Translations under genes and position numbers: made by a program
Assembly: GCA_028023455.1 (NCBI GenBank)
Contig: JAQFVV010006216.1
Coordinates: forward strand, 869,445-933,444
Direction: 5' to 3'
DNA from: Epiperipatus broadwayi
Lineage: Eukaryota > Onychophora > Udeonychophora > Euonychophora > Peripatidae
Length of the DNA: 64,000 nt
Shown: in pieces, positions 1-11,983 of the stretch
Layout of the letters: each line of letters begins with the position of its first letter
Numbering within the stretch: the stretch's first letter is position 1
The notes under the pieces: generated by a model
What the model saw: the letters and a program-made list of their open reading frames with translations, nothing else
Databases searched by the model: none
What the model was told of the DNA's origin: nothing

Positions 1-24
1 TAATTTATTTTTAATTGCGTTTTG

Positions 25-2000
25 ATGTCTTCTGGTGTTTGTGTTTATACTAAAATTACATCTTGTGCACCAGAAAGCATAAAGGATAAATGTACTAGCC
101 CTAATACTGGAATATATACCTTTTTCATATGCCTGTAGCAAACATCTGATTGTTGTATTTTCCCGTGTTGTGATATTGCAGATCATTTTGCGAGTGTTTT
201 CAAGTCCTTGACAAGTGAATAGGAAGTGATTTATTGTTTCTGATTCTCGATGACAGATGGAACATATGTCATCTATGTTATGGTAGTATCACTTATATTT
301 TAAAAAATTTAATGTCGGAAGTACTTCCAGATTTATTTTAATCAGGAAGTCAAAATATTTTGTTTCTAATGACCAATGTTTATATCTTTTGGTTAATTGC
401 TTATTATTAATTGCCAATAGTGTTTCTACCATGTTTTGTACTCCTGCATAGATGAACTTATATGTTTGCCAGTATTTATATTTAGTACCATCTGTTTGTA
501 TAGGAGGTATATCTGTATTCATTATTGGTTTCAGAAATTGCTTTCCAATAACCTTTGAATGGTGGTGGTGTATCTGTTGGTGTCACTTTCATCGTATGTG
601 ATATTATTGGATATATTTTATTACAAGTTACTATGATGTTTATTGTTTTCTGTATACGGAAAATGTGTAAATTGTGTAAACCAAGTCCATTCAATGACAA
701 TGACAGTTGTAGTTTTTTTGATGGAAACAGATATTGTTTTTTCCCCCATAGTAACTTTCTGCATAAAGTATAAATATTGTTAATGAAACCCCTTGTGAAA
801 AACACAATCGGAGAGAAATAAATTATTCTGGTTATTACTAGCATATTAAACAGTGATATTTTGGCATATAGTGATAGATATGCCTTTTCCATTGAATTTA
901 TCAATTTCACAATCTTTTCCCTCAAATTATTTTGAATTTGGATTCTCATTGCAATTGTGCTGAGATGGAAAGGGAAACCTAAAAAAGGGCTAGGCTTTCC
1001 CTTGAAATAATCTGTAATTGGAGTCGAGGTGTAAATTTTCCAGGCACAAGACTTTTCAACACTAACATTAAGGTTATATGTGTTGGAATAATTGGCTATT
1101 ATTTTTAAAAGTTTGGGTATCTGTTTCTTGCTCTTTAAGAAGACAGATATGTCATCCATGTAAGCAATGCATGGAACATAGGAGCCCAATTGTTGTAGAT
1201 ATATTCCATTTATTTGTCTTTCAATTTCCTTAATTAGTGGGTTGATATATATTGCAAATAGTAGTGAGCTTAGTGGAGATCCTTGTGGGATGGAACAGTT
1301 TGGTACTATTGATGTAGCTGTTTTACCTTTTAAAGTAATATATATTTCTCGGTTGAGTAACAAATTAGTGATTATGTAAATATATGCTTTGGGGATTGTA
1401 GAGTTTGTTAATAGTTCTACTAGCTTGTTTATTAGTACATTATCAAGTGCTGACTTTATGTCTAATTGTACTACTACTGGTGCATACTTTTTGTTAGTTC
1501 TTACTGTGTCTATGACTGTTTTATAGATGAATGCTGCCTGGTTAACTGAAGAGCCTTTTTTGGCAAGTTGATGTTTGGATATAGTTGGAGTGATGTATGG
1601 CTCTATTCTGTCTTTGATGACAGATTCAAGTATTTTAATGCCTAGTGAGCTCATCGATATTGGACAAAGATTTTTAAGTGTGGTTGGACTTTCTTGTTTT
1701 TTTAAAAAAGGGACTATTGATATAGGGTTTAGGTTTGGAATTTTATATACTTGTTTTGTAAGCAAATTCGCTAAATTCACTAGATATTGTGTAGTGTGAG
1801 TTTCTAAGTGTGAAAAAACTCTTTTGGGGATCCCAGGCATACCTGGGTGGCAGGAATCTAGGATTTGGTCTATTTTTTGTTTGAATTCTATCTTTCCAAA
1901 CCCTATGTTCTCTTCTGCTGTTCCTAGAAAAAAGGTGCTGGGTCAAAGGATTCACATGATTGTAATTTTTTTTAAAGTAACTATATATTGTATCTAGCAT
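25..2000 (-). pseudogene. LINE ORF2 C-terminal part: reverse transcriptase (YMDD)
   Basis: The longest open stretch (1840 to 482, about 450 residues) contains the RT palm motifs. Motif A is QLDIKSALDNV (Asp about residue 127), motif B is SIPQGSPLSS (183-192), the catalytic YMDD is at about 227-230, and PFLGFPF (285-291) resembles the region after motif C. Residues upstream (LKNLCPISMSSLGIKILE) match the RT finger region. Past 482 the frame shifts into a 77-residue piece (522-289), then a C-x2-C...H-x4-C segment (CSICHRESETINHFLFTC, about 205-265) and the tail FWCTRC. LINE proteins commonly carry such a Cys/His group near the C-terminus. Catalytic residues are retained, but the frame is broken around 1840-2000 and near 500. 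Confidence 0.9.
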
Positions 2001-2198
2001 GAATTGACCACTTATTGTTTTGTTATTTTGTGATATTGCTGTTGGAACTTTATATTTAGGTGGCTGACTGAGGCACCATCTAATGTATTCTTTTGTCCAT
2101 ACATGTGTTTGTTTGAGATATAATTTTTTTTTCTTTAATGCTATATATTCTTTTAATTTGTCTTTTGCTAAATTATATGTTCTTTTAAGTGCTATAGT

Positions 2199-3144
2199 TC
2201 AGTCTTTATTATTCTCATTGTCTATTGTATTAATGATTGCTTTATGCAGTTTTTCAACTAATGTATATAATCCTGTGGGTGTTGGTGCTCTTCTTGTAAC
2301 ATGCTGAATTGTGTGTGAAATAATGTTTATAAATGTTAGCCATGCTTGTGCGGGATCAATTTTTAGTTTATTAATTTTATTGAGATGTATGTATATTTCA
2401 GAATATAGGAATTTTGTTGTTTGTGATGGTAGAAGGATCCTCATGGTTTTTCCTGTGTTAAAATATTTTTGTGTGATGAATTCTAGGTTTAAATCAATCA
2501 TCAATGCAGCATGGTCTGACATAGGAGTATTAATTATTGAGAGATTGATCATGTGATGAAGTGAAGGTGAGTAGAACATTAAATCAATTAATGATGTAAA
2601 TCTACCATTGTTGAAAGAAATGGCTCCATCTGGCAGAAAACTCTCCCCACTGACTAAAGGGAAAACGATCATGTGAAGCCATTTTCTTATGAAATTATCA
2701 TATGTCATATTGAAATCCCTGAGGAGTAGAGATGGATGAGGTGAAGTAGCTAAACCTAGTGTTTATAATTTGTATAATTGTGTTGATCATTTTTGTGTTA
2801 GGTGGAATGTATACATATACTACATTTATTGCATTTGACAGATGTAAAAAAGTTATAATTATTATATGTGCATCCATATATAGTATTTTGAAACTCGAAA
2901 AAGGATTGTTTTTACTTATTATTATTCCTGTGCCAGCTGATGGTGAGAAAGTGTCTGTGGAGAAAGTTGTAAAGCCTATGTTATTTGTGTATAGTGCTGG
3001 GTTAGTTGTAGAACCACGATATATTTTTGTTTCGAGTATACCTAATACATGTGGCTGAATAATTTCATGCAACTTATTCAATTGGTATATTTTCTCTATG
3101 GCGTTTAAACCTCTAATATTTAACGAACAAACTTTAAATTTCAT
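2199..3144 (-). pseudogene. LINE ORF2 N-terminal part: APE-like endonuclease, frameshifted
   Basis: This domain nicks target DNA to prime reverse transcription. The start MKFKVCSLNIRGLN holds the Asn motif, ILETKI holds the metal-binding Glu, GTGIIIS and VVYVYIPPN follow, and SLIDLMFYSP...SDHAALMI gives the C-terminal SDH motif. The frame breaks near 2700-2750, so the domain is read from two frames. The GDFN motif falls at this break and appears as RDFN in the downstream frame, so Gly is replaced. The order and spacing match APE endonucleases of LINEs. The product would not be active as it stands. Confidence 0.85.
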
Positions 3145-3313
3145 GTTAGTATTTTTAATATAAAAACTTTTTTAACCTATTTAATTCCATTGCTATTATA
3201 TAAAGTAACAAAAATTAAGGTGAAAGAAAGAATTATATATGTTTAAAACAAAAAGCATTTGTTTACCTGGAAATTTAAAAAAGAAACAAAGGATTAACTG
3301 GGCCCCCATTTAA

Positions 3314-4825
3314 CTAGCTAGTTAAATTTCCACTTTTATTTATTATTGTTTTACCATTGTGTGACTCACTTTTATTTATTGTTTTACCATTGTTCGACTC
3401 GCTTTTATTTTCTTTTATACAATGCGAACATGGTATACTTGCCTGATTAGAACTTAATTCTTCCCCCCCCCCCCCCGTGGAAACAAAGAGTTCTGAATCT
3501 TCTTTTTTTTTTTTTAGTTTTAACTTTCTTGCTGAGATTTTTTGTGGGAGAGGGGAAATCGCTATCACTTTCATCTAAGCTAATATTCTGAGGTTTCCTG
3601 CCTCTCTTTGTTTTCTTGGGCCTTCCTGGCTTTCTTCTGACTTCGGAGGCTAAGTCTGATACTGGGTCATAGGTGGAGGTAAGAAAATCCATTACTTCCA
3701 GGGAAGTCTTATTCAAGATAATATCTTGATTTATGTTCTCATTATTTTCTTTCAGGCTGTTATTTGTATTTTCATCCGGTGCTGGATTGTTATCAATTTG
3801 CTGATTTATCCGTGGACATTGGTGTGTTGGAGTTAATTTTAAATTACAGTTTTTGCAATATACTTTCGGACAATTGTGTATTAGATGGCCACATTGTTTA
3901 CAGTGAAAACATTGAAGCTTTAAACCATTAATCGACAGAAACAACGTCGCTTCTTGATCCATTACAAGTGTTGGTATGTCTATTGGTTTAATATTTTCAT
4001 TAAGTTTTATTTTGAATTTATAGCTGTTTCTGGGTATCGGAACTGGTGTATTACTATAATACATAGGTTGGAAATCGAGTATTTCACCAAATGGTTTCAT
4101 CATTTTTATAAAATCTACTTTTTGATATCCTAGATACACGTTTTTCATTATACCTGTTACTATACTATTTCTAGTAGAATCGATTGCTACCAGCGCATAA
4201 TTATTTAAAGTCTTTTGATTATCTTTAAAATTGTTTCTTTGCATTTCTGTTTGGAATTCTATTATAACGTACCTGGAGTTCGGATGATCTGCTATACAGG
4301 TAACGTATGGCCATATTTTTTCCCTAGTAAATAGGTCAAAAAGCAATTCTTTGGGAAATTTAAATAATGAATAGTGCTGATCAGTTATAGCTGATCAATT
4401 AGTAAAAAACCATTTAAATGTCAGAAAGAGATCTTTCGGGACTGTCGAGTTAAAGTTTTCCGATATTTTTTCTAAACTAGACTCGTCCCAGTTAACTTCG
4501 TTCATACTTTCGCATTCATCGTTATTTGAAGTAAAAAGATCTAATTTACTAATATCCTTGTCTGTTGATCGATGAAAACACTGTATTAAAACTTCATTGT
4601 TGCTTGTGGCGGTTGCTGTTTTATTGGTTCTATTTTGATCACTTTTGATTATTTTTTTCCATATGTCATAGCATCGGCAGAGACGCAAACCCACACCCAT
4701 CTGCAACCAACTACTTGCTTGCAAGGCGGGTGCGATGACCTCTCGGCTAACAACGCTTGACTTTTGATTATTTCTGCATAAGTTGAAATTGTTTTAAAAC
4801 ACGTTTCTTCACTGGGGATCGCCAT
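3314..4825 (-). pseudogene. LINE ORF1: zinc-knuckle nucleic-acid-binding protein, disrupted
   Basis: LINE ORF1 proteins bind element RNA and act as chaperones in the retrotransposition particle. The best start is the ATG at 4825 (MAIPSEET...). A SINE splits the frame at 4655-4759. Downstream it reopens, meets an in-frame TGA at about 4395-4397, and continues in the same frame through a region that may hold an RNA-binding fold. A CCHC knuckle follows (CFHCKQCGHLIHNC, about 3870-3911; spacing CX2CX4HX4C), then a second Cys/His group (YCKNC...THQC) and a Lys/Arg-rich tail with a GRPKK-type basic motif. Near a C-run at 3463-3476 and an adjacent T-run the frame shifts. The alternative frame continues to 3314 and carries a short internal duplication (NGKTINKSES type). 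The family is clear from the knuckle and its position upstream of the endonuclease. The exact C-terminus is uncertain. Confidence 0.8.
4655..4759 (-). mobile_element. tRNA-derived SINE (Leu/Ser-tRNA-like head) inside LINE ORF1
   Basis: Read on the minus strand it starts GTCAAGCGTTG, has an A-box-like GCCGAGAGG and a degenerate B box (GGGTTTGCGTC), and ends ATGCTATGACATATGG followed by a short A run. It is flanked by a perfect 14-base direct repeat (ACTTTTGATTATTT at 4641-4654 and 4760-4773), as expected for LINE-mediated insertion. The distance between boxes implies a long variable arm, as in tRNA-Leu or tRNA-Ser. A better-preserved copy lies at 17.55 kb. Confidence 0.85.
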
Positions 4826-4980
4826 ATTGGAAACGTGCGATCGAATGCCGTTTTTTTGCTGAAATTTGACTAATTTCTTTTGTTTTTTAATTCTATAAAC
4901 ATATAATTGGTGTTTATATATAAAGATGATATATAACATTTGCGAAAAAAGAGTTTAAAAAATGCTTACTGAGTTTTCCT

Positions 4981-5228
4981 CTTAGGATGATGAGCTTGGC
5001 ATGATGTGATGTGATGTATTATGGCTTCTCCTTAAACGAAGTCAAGAATATCTCAGCAATTATTCCCAGATAAACCTGTTAGCCACTTTCTTTTACATTC
5101 CCCACTTAGGATGATGAGCTTGGCATGATGTGATGTGATGTATTATGGCTTCTCCTTAAACGAAGTCAAGAATATCTCAGCAATTATTCCCAGATAAACC
5201 TGTTAGCCACTTTCTTTTACATTCCCCA
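4981..5228. repeat. Two perfect 124-bp tandem units
   Basis: AGGATGATGAGCTTGG begins at 4984 and again at 5108, and the units look identical throughout (ending ACATTCCCCACT). They sit just upstream, in minus-strand sense, of the LINE ORF1 start at 4825. They may therefore be 5'-UTR promoter monomers of that LINE or a separate tandem duplication. Confidence 0.9.
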
Positions 5229-6034
<806 letters not shown>

Positions 6035-6036
<2 letters not shown>

Positions 6037-6922
6037 ATTTATTCATAAATAAACAGCGCAAAAGAGGCCGCATGCATTAACAAAGTAGTACATGTCTGCA
6101 TTATAAAATTACAGATTTATTTAAAATTACTATTCATATTAATAATATCAATGTAAGATTGATTTTATTTTGTCATTGAATTGTGTACCATTTAAAGACA
6201 AAATATCAGTATCAGAAAACTTTTCATTATATTCCAATTGCAATCTATTCAATGGTGTATTAATGGAATGTCTCAACATAGGTCAATAAAACAAATCATG
6301 AATCCTAGAATTATAAGTTTGGAATCCTAATCACAATTTTTGTAATTGCATATTCTAAGGATACAGCTCCATGCACTAATTTAAATAAAAATGACAGGTC
6401 TGTTACCATTATTTTAATTATGCATATTGTTTTTCTTAGTATATGTTTTATTTTTATAAATTTATTTAACATATTTGTCTTGTATTTTTTGTAATTTACT
6501 TATATTTGTTTGATTGTATGGATTCCAAACAATAAAGCAGCCACAATTAATGTATCAAATAGTAACCTATATATTTCTAATTTAAATTGAATATTTGATC
6601 TCAAAATCATGTGCATAATTTTAAGAGACTTACTAACCACTGTTTGAATATGATCATTAAAATATATACCCATTTGTGAAAATAATAGCCAGATCTTTTT
6701 GCTTAAGGGTTGTGGCCATTCTGTTTCCATTAACACAATATTGACCGTTACTAACTATTGTTTTCTTTAATATAAGACACCAATTTGCAAATTACAAATA
6801 AATATAGGTATATCATCATGTACAATACTTCTCTTACTTTTTAAAGATTTAGATGCCATTATAATCTTATCCACACTGAAACTAGTTATGAGAAATATCT
6901 CATATTATTATCATTATTATTA

Positions 6923-6956
<34 letters not shown>

Positions 6957-7092
6957 CATCATCATCATCATCATCATCATCTACTGCAAAAACAATTAGT
7001 GAAAAATATCTTCATTAAGTAAGTTAAATTTCAGGTAATGAGAGTTTATAATTTTACCTTTATACATATTAAGTAAGTATATAGTAATAATG
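6035..7092. other. AT-rich DNA with a short (ATT)n/(ATC)n array, no gene seen
   Basis: A TTA/ATC trinucleotide array occupies about 6903-6981. The rest shows no recognisable coding or mobile-element sequence. A 78-codon minus-strand frame at 6500-6736 has no family features. Confidence 0.5.
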
Positions 7093-7415
7093 TTTTCCTG
7101 AAGGTTTGTAATGATGGTGTTCTAGTTGCATTTTTATATTGGACTATTTCCATTATCTTATATATGTATTGAATGTCTTCAGAAAAATTTAATTTTATTT
7201 AAATATTCCAAATACATTCAACTGTTAGTAATAACACATCAAACAGGTTAGTTTATGCACAATGTTTTGAGAGGTATTAGTCTCTCCTCTTCTTCAAGTG
7301 TTGCTGGTCTGACCAGAGGCAGTACTAGCATGGGATTCGAACCTGGGTCTTTAGATTCTTCAGTTTTGAATTTTAAGGTAATGCTCTAACCACCTGAGCC
7401 ATCCTGCCAATGGTA
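7093..7415 (-). mobile_element. tRNA-derived SINE, family 2
   Basis: The minus strand carries an A box TGGCTCAGGTGG (7390-7401) and a B box GGTTCGAATCC (7333-7343), a pol III promoter pair in a tRNA-like head. A tRNA-unrelated body of about 230 bp follows, marked by CCAGCAACACTTGAAG and ATTACTAACAGTTGAATG. Partial copies of the same body form inverted pairs at 8.78-9.22 and 38.6-39.16 kb. Confidence 0.85.
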
Positions 7416-7865
7416 ACAGTCTGTAGTAGTTTCATATACTTATCTATGAGGTTCCTTCTGATTTTTCCACTTTTTTCTAAGAGCAAAGTTGATTAGTGGT
7501 TTTCATACATTATGTATAGTCACACTCGGTTGGTTTATGGGATTTTTTGCCATTGTCATGTGAGCAACTTTTTTAAATTTTCTTTTTTGTACCTTTTTTT
7601 TCTCTATCCATACATATATTAGATGATGGAAATAATCCAATATAAAAGTATAATATAGTAATAATGTTTCTTGCATTGAGTGAAAATTTCAAAATATTCA
7701 TTAAATAAATTCTTAAATAAATGTTCAATGCAGAGCACCCTTTCTAAATAGAAACATTTTAGAATAACTAAACATTAAATTAATCAGAAAAAGAAACATT
7801 GGATTGCCTTTTTATATATACTTTCAATAACAACAAAAATAAAATAAGTATGCTGAAATTAAAAT

Positions 7866-8200
7866 AGGCAAAACTATTCATACAGTAGAAGCATTCAGTG
7901 CAAGCCAGAGTAATCAATGGATGCCAGAAGGCTTGTGCATAAAATCTCTATCTAGTGCTCACTCATCCAACATCGTTAGACCATTCTCTAGCTTGTGGCT
8001 TTTTTCAGTGAGGCTCCTCACTGGCCAAAGCCCAGAGCTAGAGACTGGTCTGGAGATGTTGGATAAATGGATGCTAGATAGGGATTTTATGCACAATTCT
8101 GAGTGACACTACTGTATAGAGAGTTTTTTTCCTGTTTTAATAACAGTTATAAGCAAGGATTAGAAATGGTGATCATGTGACATTTAGTGGTTTAATTGTG
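7866..8200. mobile_element. Palindromic Penelope-linked repeat with degenerate hammerhead modules
   Basis: The left part (7866-8012) is largely the reverse complement of the right part (8013-8145). Both arms carry the GCATCCATTGATTACTCTGG/GATGTTGGAT-type sequence shared with repeats at 32.26 and 47.44 kb. The centre has two facing copies of a CCTCACTG...AGCC...GGTCT segment. These correspond position by position to the hammerhead fold at 32.3 kb but have lost parts of the CTGATGA and GAAA core. Downstream, AAATGGTGATCATGTGA (from about 8163) also recurs at 47.53 kb, tying it to the Penelope-type fragment there. Confidence 0.65.
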
Positions 8201-8782
8201 CTGAAAGCAAATAATTATTTTAATTGCTATTCATTTTGAAGTGATTAGTAAACAGCAATAAGAATAGGAATTAAAAAGATCCAGGTTGCTCATATATTTG
8301 CTATGGAGAAGCAAGGACAAAACTAATATAAAAAAGGAAAGCAAAAGGTCATATTACAGAGTCAAAAATCTTATGATATCCATGTTTTGGGATTATGAAA
8401 GAATATGTCATCATACTTCTGGTTTTAAGAAGATAAAGGTAATTTGCAATATGTAAAGACACAGTGATAAACCAATAACCTGATACAGTTAAAAAAATAG
8501 TTTGGAGCATGTACAAATAAGTGTATTTAAAAGCCTAATGTATTTCTATTCTAACATTTGCCTTCTGAAAAGAATGCTCTGCATTGAAATCTGCTTTTAA
8601 ACATTTAATTAACAAACATTTTAAAATTTTTCTTATTGCAAAAAACATTTATTCTAATTCACATAAAAATATATCACTGTTCCAATTAATTATTATAATG
8701 CAAATGTTTAAGTCATATAATGTTTATTATAAAATATGATGTTTGTTTGAGATAGCAAAATATATCAATATTAAGTGTATTT

Positions 8783-9220
8783 TTATATTGGAATATTTCC
8801 ATCATCTAATATGTGTATTGAAAGTATTTAGAAAAATTTAACTTTTTATTTAAATATTCCAAATACATTCAACCTTTTAGTAATAGCACATCAAACAGAT
8901 TACTATATGCACAATGTTTCGAGTTATTATGCTTCATTACCTTAAAAATTTAATACTCAAGAATCTAAAGACCCAGGTTAAAATCTCATGCTAGTACTGT
9001 TACTGGTAAGACCAGCAACACCTAAAGAAGAAGGGAGAATAATAACTCTTGAAACATTGTGCATTTAGTAACCTGTTTGATGTGCTGTTACTAACAGTTG
9101 AATGTATTTGGAATATTTAAATAAAATGTTAAATTTTTCTAAAGACTTTCAATACACATATTTGATGATGAAAATAGACCAATATAAAAATACAACTAAA
9201 ACACCATCACAACAAAATCT
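8783..9220. mobile_element. Head-to-head pair of family-2 SINEs (inverted repeat)
   Basis: The right arm (about 8935-9220, plus strand) holds the tRNA-like 3' half (AGACCCAGGTTAAAATC, mutated B box) and the whole SINE body. The left arm (8783-8925) is the reverse complement of the tail of the body (ATTCCAAATACATTCAAC). The arms are diverged by scattered changes. Confidence 0.75.
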
Positions 9221-9949
9221 TCAGGAAAACATATCAATATCAAATTTAAAAATATATAGATTGGTAAATTTATATTAATCTACTTATATAAAATAACATT
9301 GCAAATTTCAATTTGTTAAAAAAGTTTCAAAGCTTTTATATGTAATCTTTAACACACACACACACAAATATCCGTACAGTTAGTGGCTTGGGAGAGGCTG
9401 TGATGTTTGAGCATTCAAATGGCAGTTTCATTGAAGTGTTCAAAATAAGATTTTTTTTACATGAAATGAGAATTCATCCAAGAATCTTACACTTTTGATT
9501 TTTCTACTCAACCACTGTGCTAAAATTACACAATGCACTTTATTTATTTTTGCATACAAAAACTTTTTTTGTTTCAAATTATTTTAAATTCTCTGCATAA
9601 ATAAAATTTTATCATAAATAAAAATAATAATAATTTGATTTTCGAAAAGCAAACAGCCACAATATTTATTTTCTATCATATATTTTATTGCATTAAGACC
9701 TGCATTTATTATATTATTTACTGAAGACATTTTAATAAACTCACTAAATATTTTTTTTAAAAAACCATTAACAATAATATAATTGTATTTTATGTTTCAA
9801 AGAAAACATTGGTTACATTTGTTTACTTTTTTACAACATTAATTAAATCATAAACACTAGATACACCAAATTAATTTAAAAATATACCAGACATTATTAA
9901 TGAGGCAAGTGTGTCGTGGATTGAAATAGTCCCGACTAGAATTCTATAT
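9221..9949. other. AT-rich spacer, no gene seen
   Basis: Only a short (CA)n run near 9353-9365 and A/T homopolymers are visible. Confidence 0.5.
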
Positions 9950-11983
9950 TTTAACGGTCACTGAAAAGGGCCTTTAACGTAATCTGCACTACACGAGCGC
10001 CATCTAGGCATTTGAACCTAGAAAAATGTATATAGTAGGCAGATACGTACGTTAAGATTCAAAAAAATTTCTTATATATATTATTCTGACCGTTTGCCCA
10101 AGGTCACTAGCTCATAGAGTAGCAGAGATTTAAACATTTTTATAAGTTTTAATAGATTTGGATTCTCAAAATATATTAATATTTAAAACAATAAAATAAA
10201 AGAAGCCACTGCCAGTAATTAACACACAAATAGATTTTATTAACGCACATTTAAAATTTGAGGAATAAATTTATTTTTAGATTTTAACATTAATAATTTT
10301 TTTAAATTTAAATTCAAATTACTATTTAAATAGACCGCACAGATGGATATTTAAATTATATTTTACTTTAGCATGTCGAGCATAGATAGTCTACATAGAT
10401 TTTTTTTTTCCACTTAAAAACTTATCAAAACATTCATTCAATCTCAGACTAAAAGTTCGTAGCCAACCCAATGTCAGCTTCCAGATATATATTTGCAACT
10501 AATGTAATATGAAGATGCTAGCATAAAACCACGCCGACAGGAATGTGCATCTGACAGCGTGATATTATTTGAAGGAAATGATCCGTGTCCAGAACAGGAA
10601 AGTGCATCTGCCTGACTAAGGAATCATGTATATAATTATTTTTAAAGAGTGCTACGTATGGGGGAGAGCGGTCTTTCTGCCGTCTTATAAATCCCTGTCC
10701 ATAGAGCTAGAAGGGGTCAATGGCGCAGGAAATACATCTGCGACCATTTCAACGATATGACTGCCTCTTTGGGGTCATGCATTCAGTTGGGCACATTGCC
10801 CTGTATGCTAAACACGCTTCACATTACATTAATATAAACACCCATATATCCCTCCACCAGCATTGCCCTAACTACGAAACAAATAGCCTGAAATTAAAAT
10901 CCCTTAAATTAAACATAAACGAATTTAAACAGTTATTAATCTTTATCCATGCAGCTATCTACACCCAACTTTAATTTAATACATTTTATTTAACAGATAG
11001 AAATAAATAACCTAGTTAAATACAAACATAAATAATTAAATTTAAAAAAATGGAAATGATTGAAATAGCAAACGTATATAAAAACAAATATTTATAATTG
11101 ATTTAGAGTTCTATTCTTGGTCAGATAAGAGTACATTCATTTATATTACTTTTTTTTTTTTGGATTGATTACTTATTGACGTTATACGGTAATTATTTAA
11201 AAGAAAGTTCAATTGGTAAAAGTTTATACTTTACGGATTCTGCAGATTTTGAGGTCCATCTTCGTGATCACTTATGTAGATTGTTTGTTCTTCCTTTTTA
11301 AAAACGAAGCCGCTACTTGCCATTCCTTTTTGGTCCCTAACTGTCATAGGGAGGTCTCAGCTGGTTGTCCGGAAAATTAAATTTATTGCAGACTTCCACA
11401 TCGTGAAAATCTGCAATATAGCTAGTTATAACGACATATTCATAGTCAGCTCTCAGATCACAATTATAATAATAATTTTGCTTTTATATTTTTATTAGTC
11501 TCTTATCATCCAATCTTTGGATTCAACCGGCAAGACGTCACTAATCCTCTGGTGTTTCAATTACTGTCCGTGCTGACATTTCTGGTGTTTGCATTGGTCA
11601 TTTAATTTCTTTGTACTCTCTTATCTGACCCTTTAATTTATTTTAAATGCCTCAAGGGCCAGTTTGCTTTTGAACAATCATTTAATTAATAAGACAATCA
11701 TTTCCATTTTCTAAGATTATAGAAATCAACATTATTTCTATTTCCAAAAATATCAAATCTTTATATCTTTACTTTTTTTTACAAAAAAAATTACTTTCAA
11801 ATATTTTTATTTTTTAAAATAGTTTTTAAAGTTGTCCATCATGCGATCTATATATACGTTAAACAGTTTTTAAATTTCAGTTTTTAAGTTAAGTTTTTTT
11901 TCTTTTTAATAAATCAATTTTTATTTATGATCCTTTTTATTTTAATTTTAAAATAATGTGACGGCATATTATATTCCGTTACA
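9950..11983 (+). mobile_element. Solo LTR-like repeat, copy 1 (about 2.03 kb)
   Basis: It is collinear with 41252-43434. Shared blocks include GCGCCATCTAGGCATTTGAACCT near the 5' end, GTAGGCAGATACGTA, a CCACTGCCAGTAATTAAC segment, and a 3' block GACAATCATTTCCATTTTCT. The 3' end is CCGTTACA, and the 5' end resembles a mutated TGTAACG. TGTAACG...CGTTACA is the usual inverted terminal dinucleotide context of Ty3/gypsy-type LTRs. No gag or pol sequence adjoins it, so it would be a solo LTR. The 84-codon frame at 10720 is not shared with the other copy and is not called. A TATAAA at about 10684-10690 could be a core promoter, but this is unproven. Confidence 0.6.

Larger units (their letters stand above)
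1..4960 (-). mobile_element. APE-type non-LTR retrotransposon (LINE), nearly full length, inactive
   Basis: Read on the minus strand, the order is ORF1 (nucleic-acid-binding protein with a zinc knuckle), APE-like endonuclease, reverse transcriptase and a C-terminal Cys/His segment, which is the standard plan of a two-ORF LINE. The 3' end probably lies beyond the left window edge, because coding-like sequence continues to about position 20. At least two frameshifts, an in-frame TGA and a SINE insertion show that this copy is dead. A second copy of the same family lies on the plus strand at about 45.2-46.75 kb. Both share the tail motif FWCT-x-C after a HxxxxC segment. The clade is not assigned: the catalytic box is YMDD rather than the common YADD or FADD. 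Confidence 0.9.

Noticed and set aside
555-3058. Plus-strand frames opposite the left LINE
   Set aside because: They are shadows of the minus-strand endonuclease and reverse transcriptase, with no independent motif.
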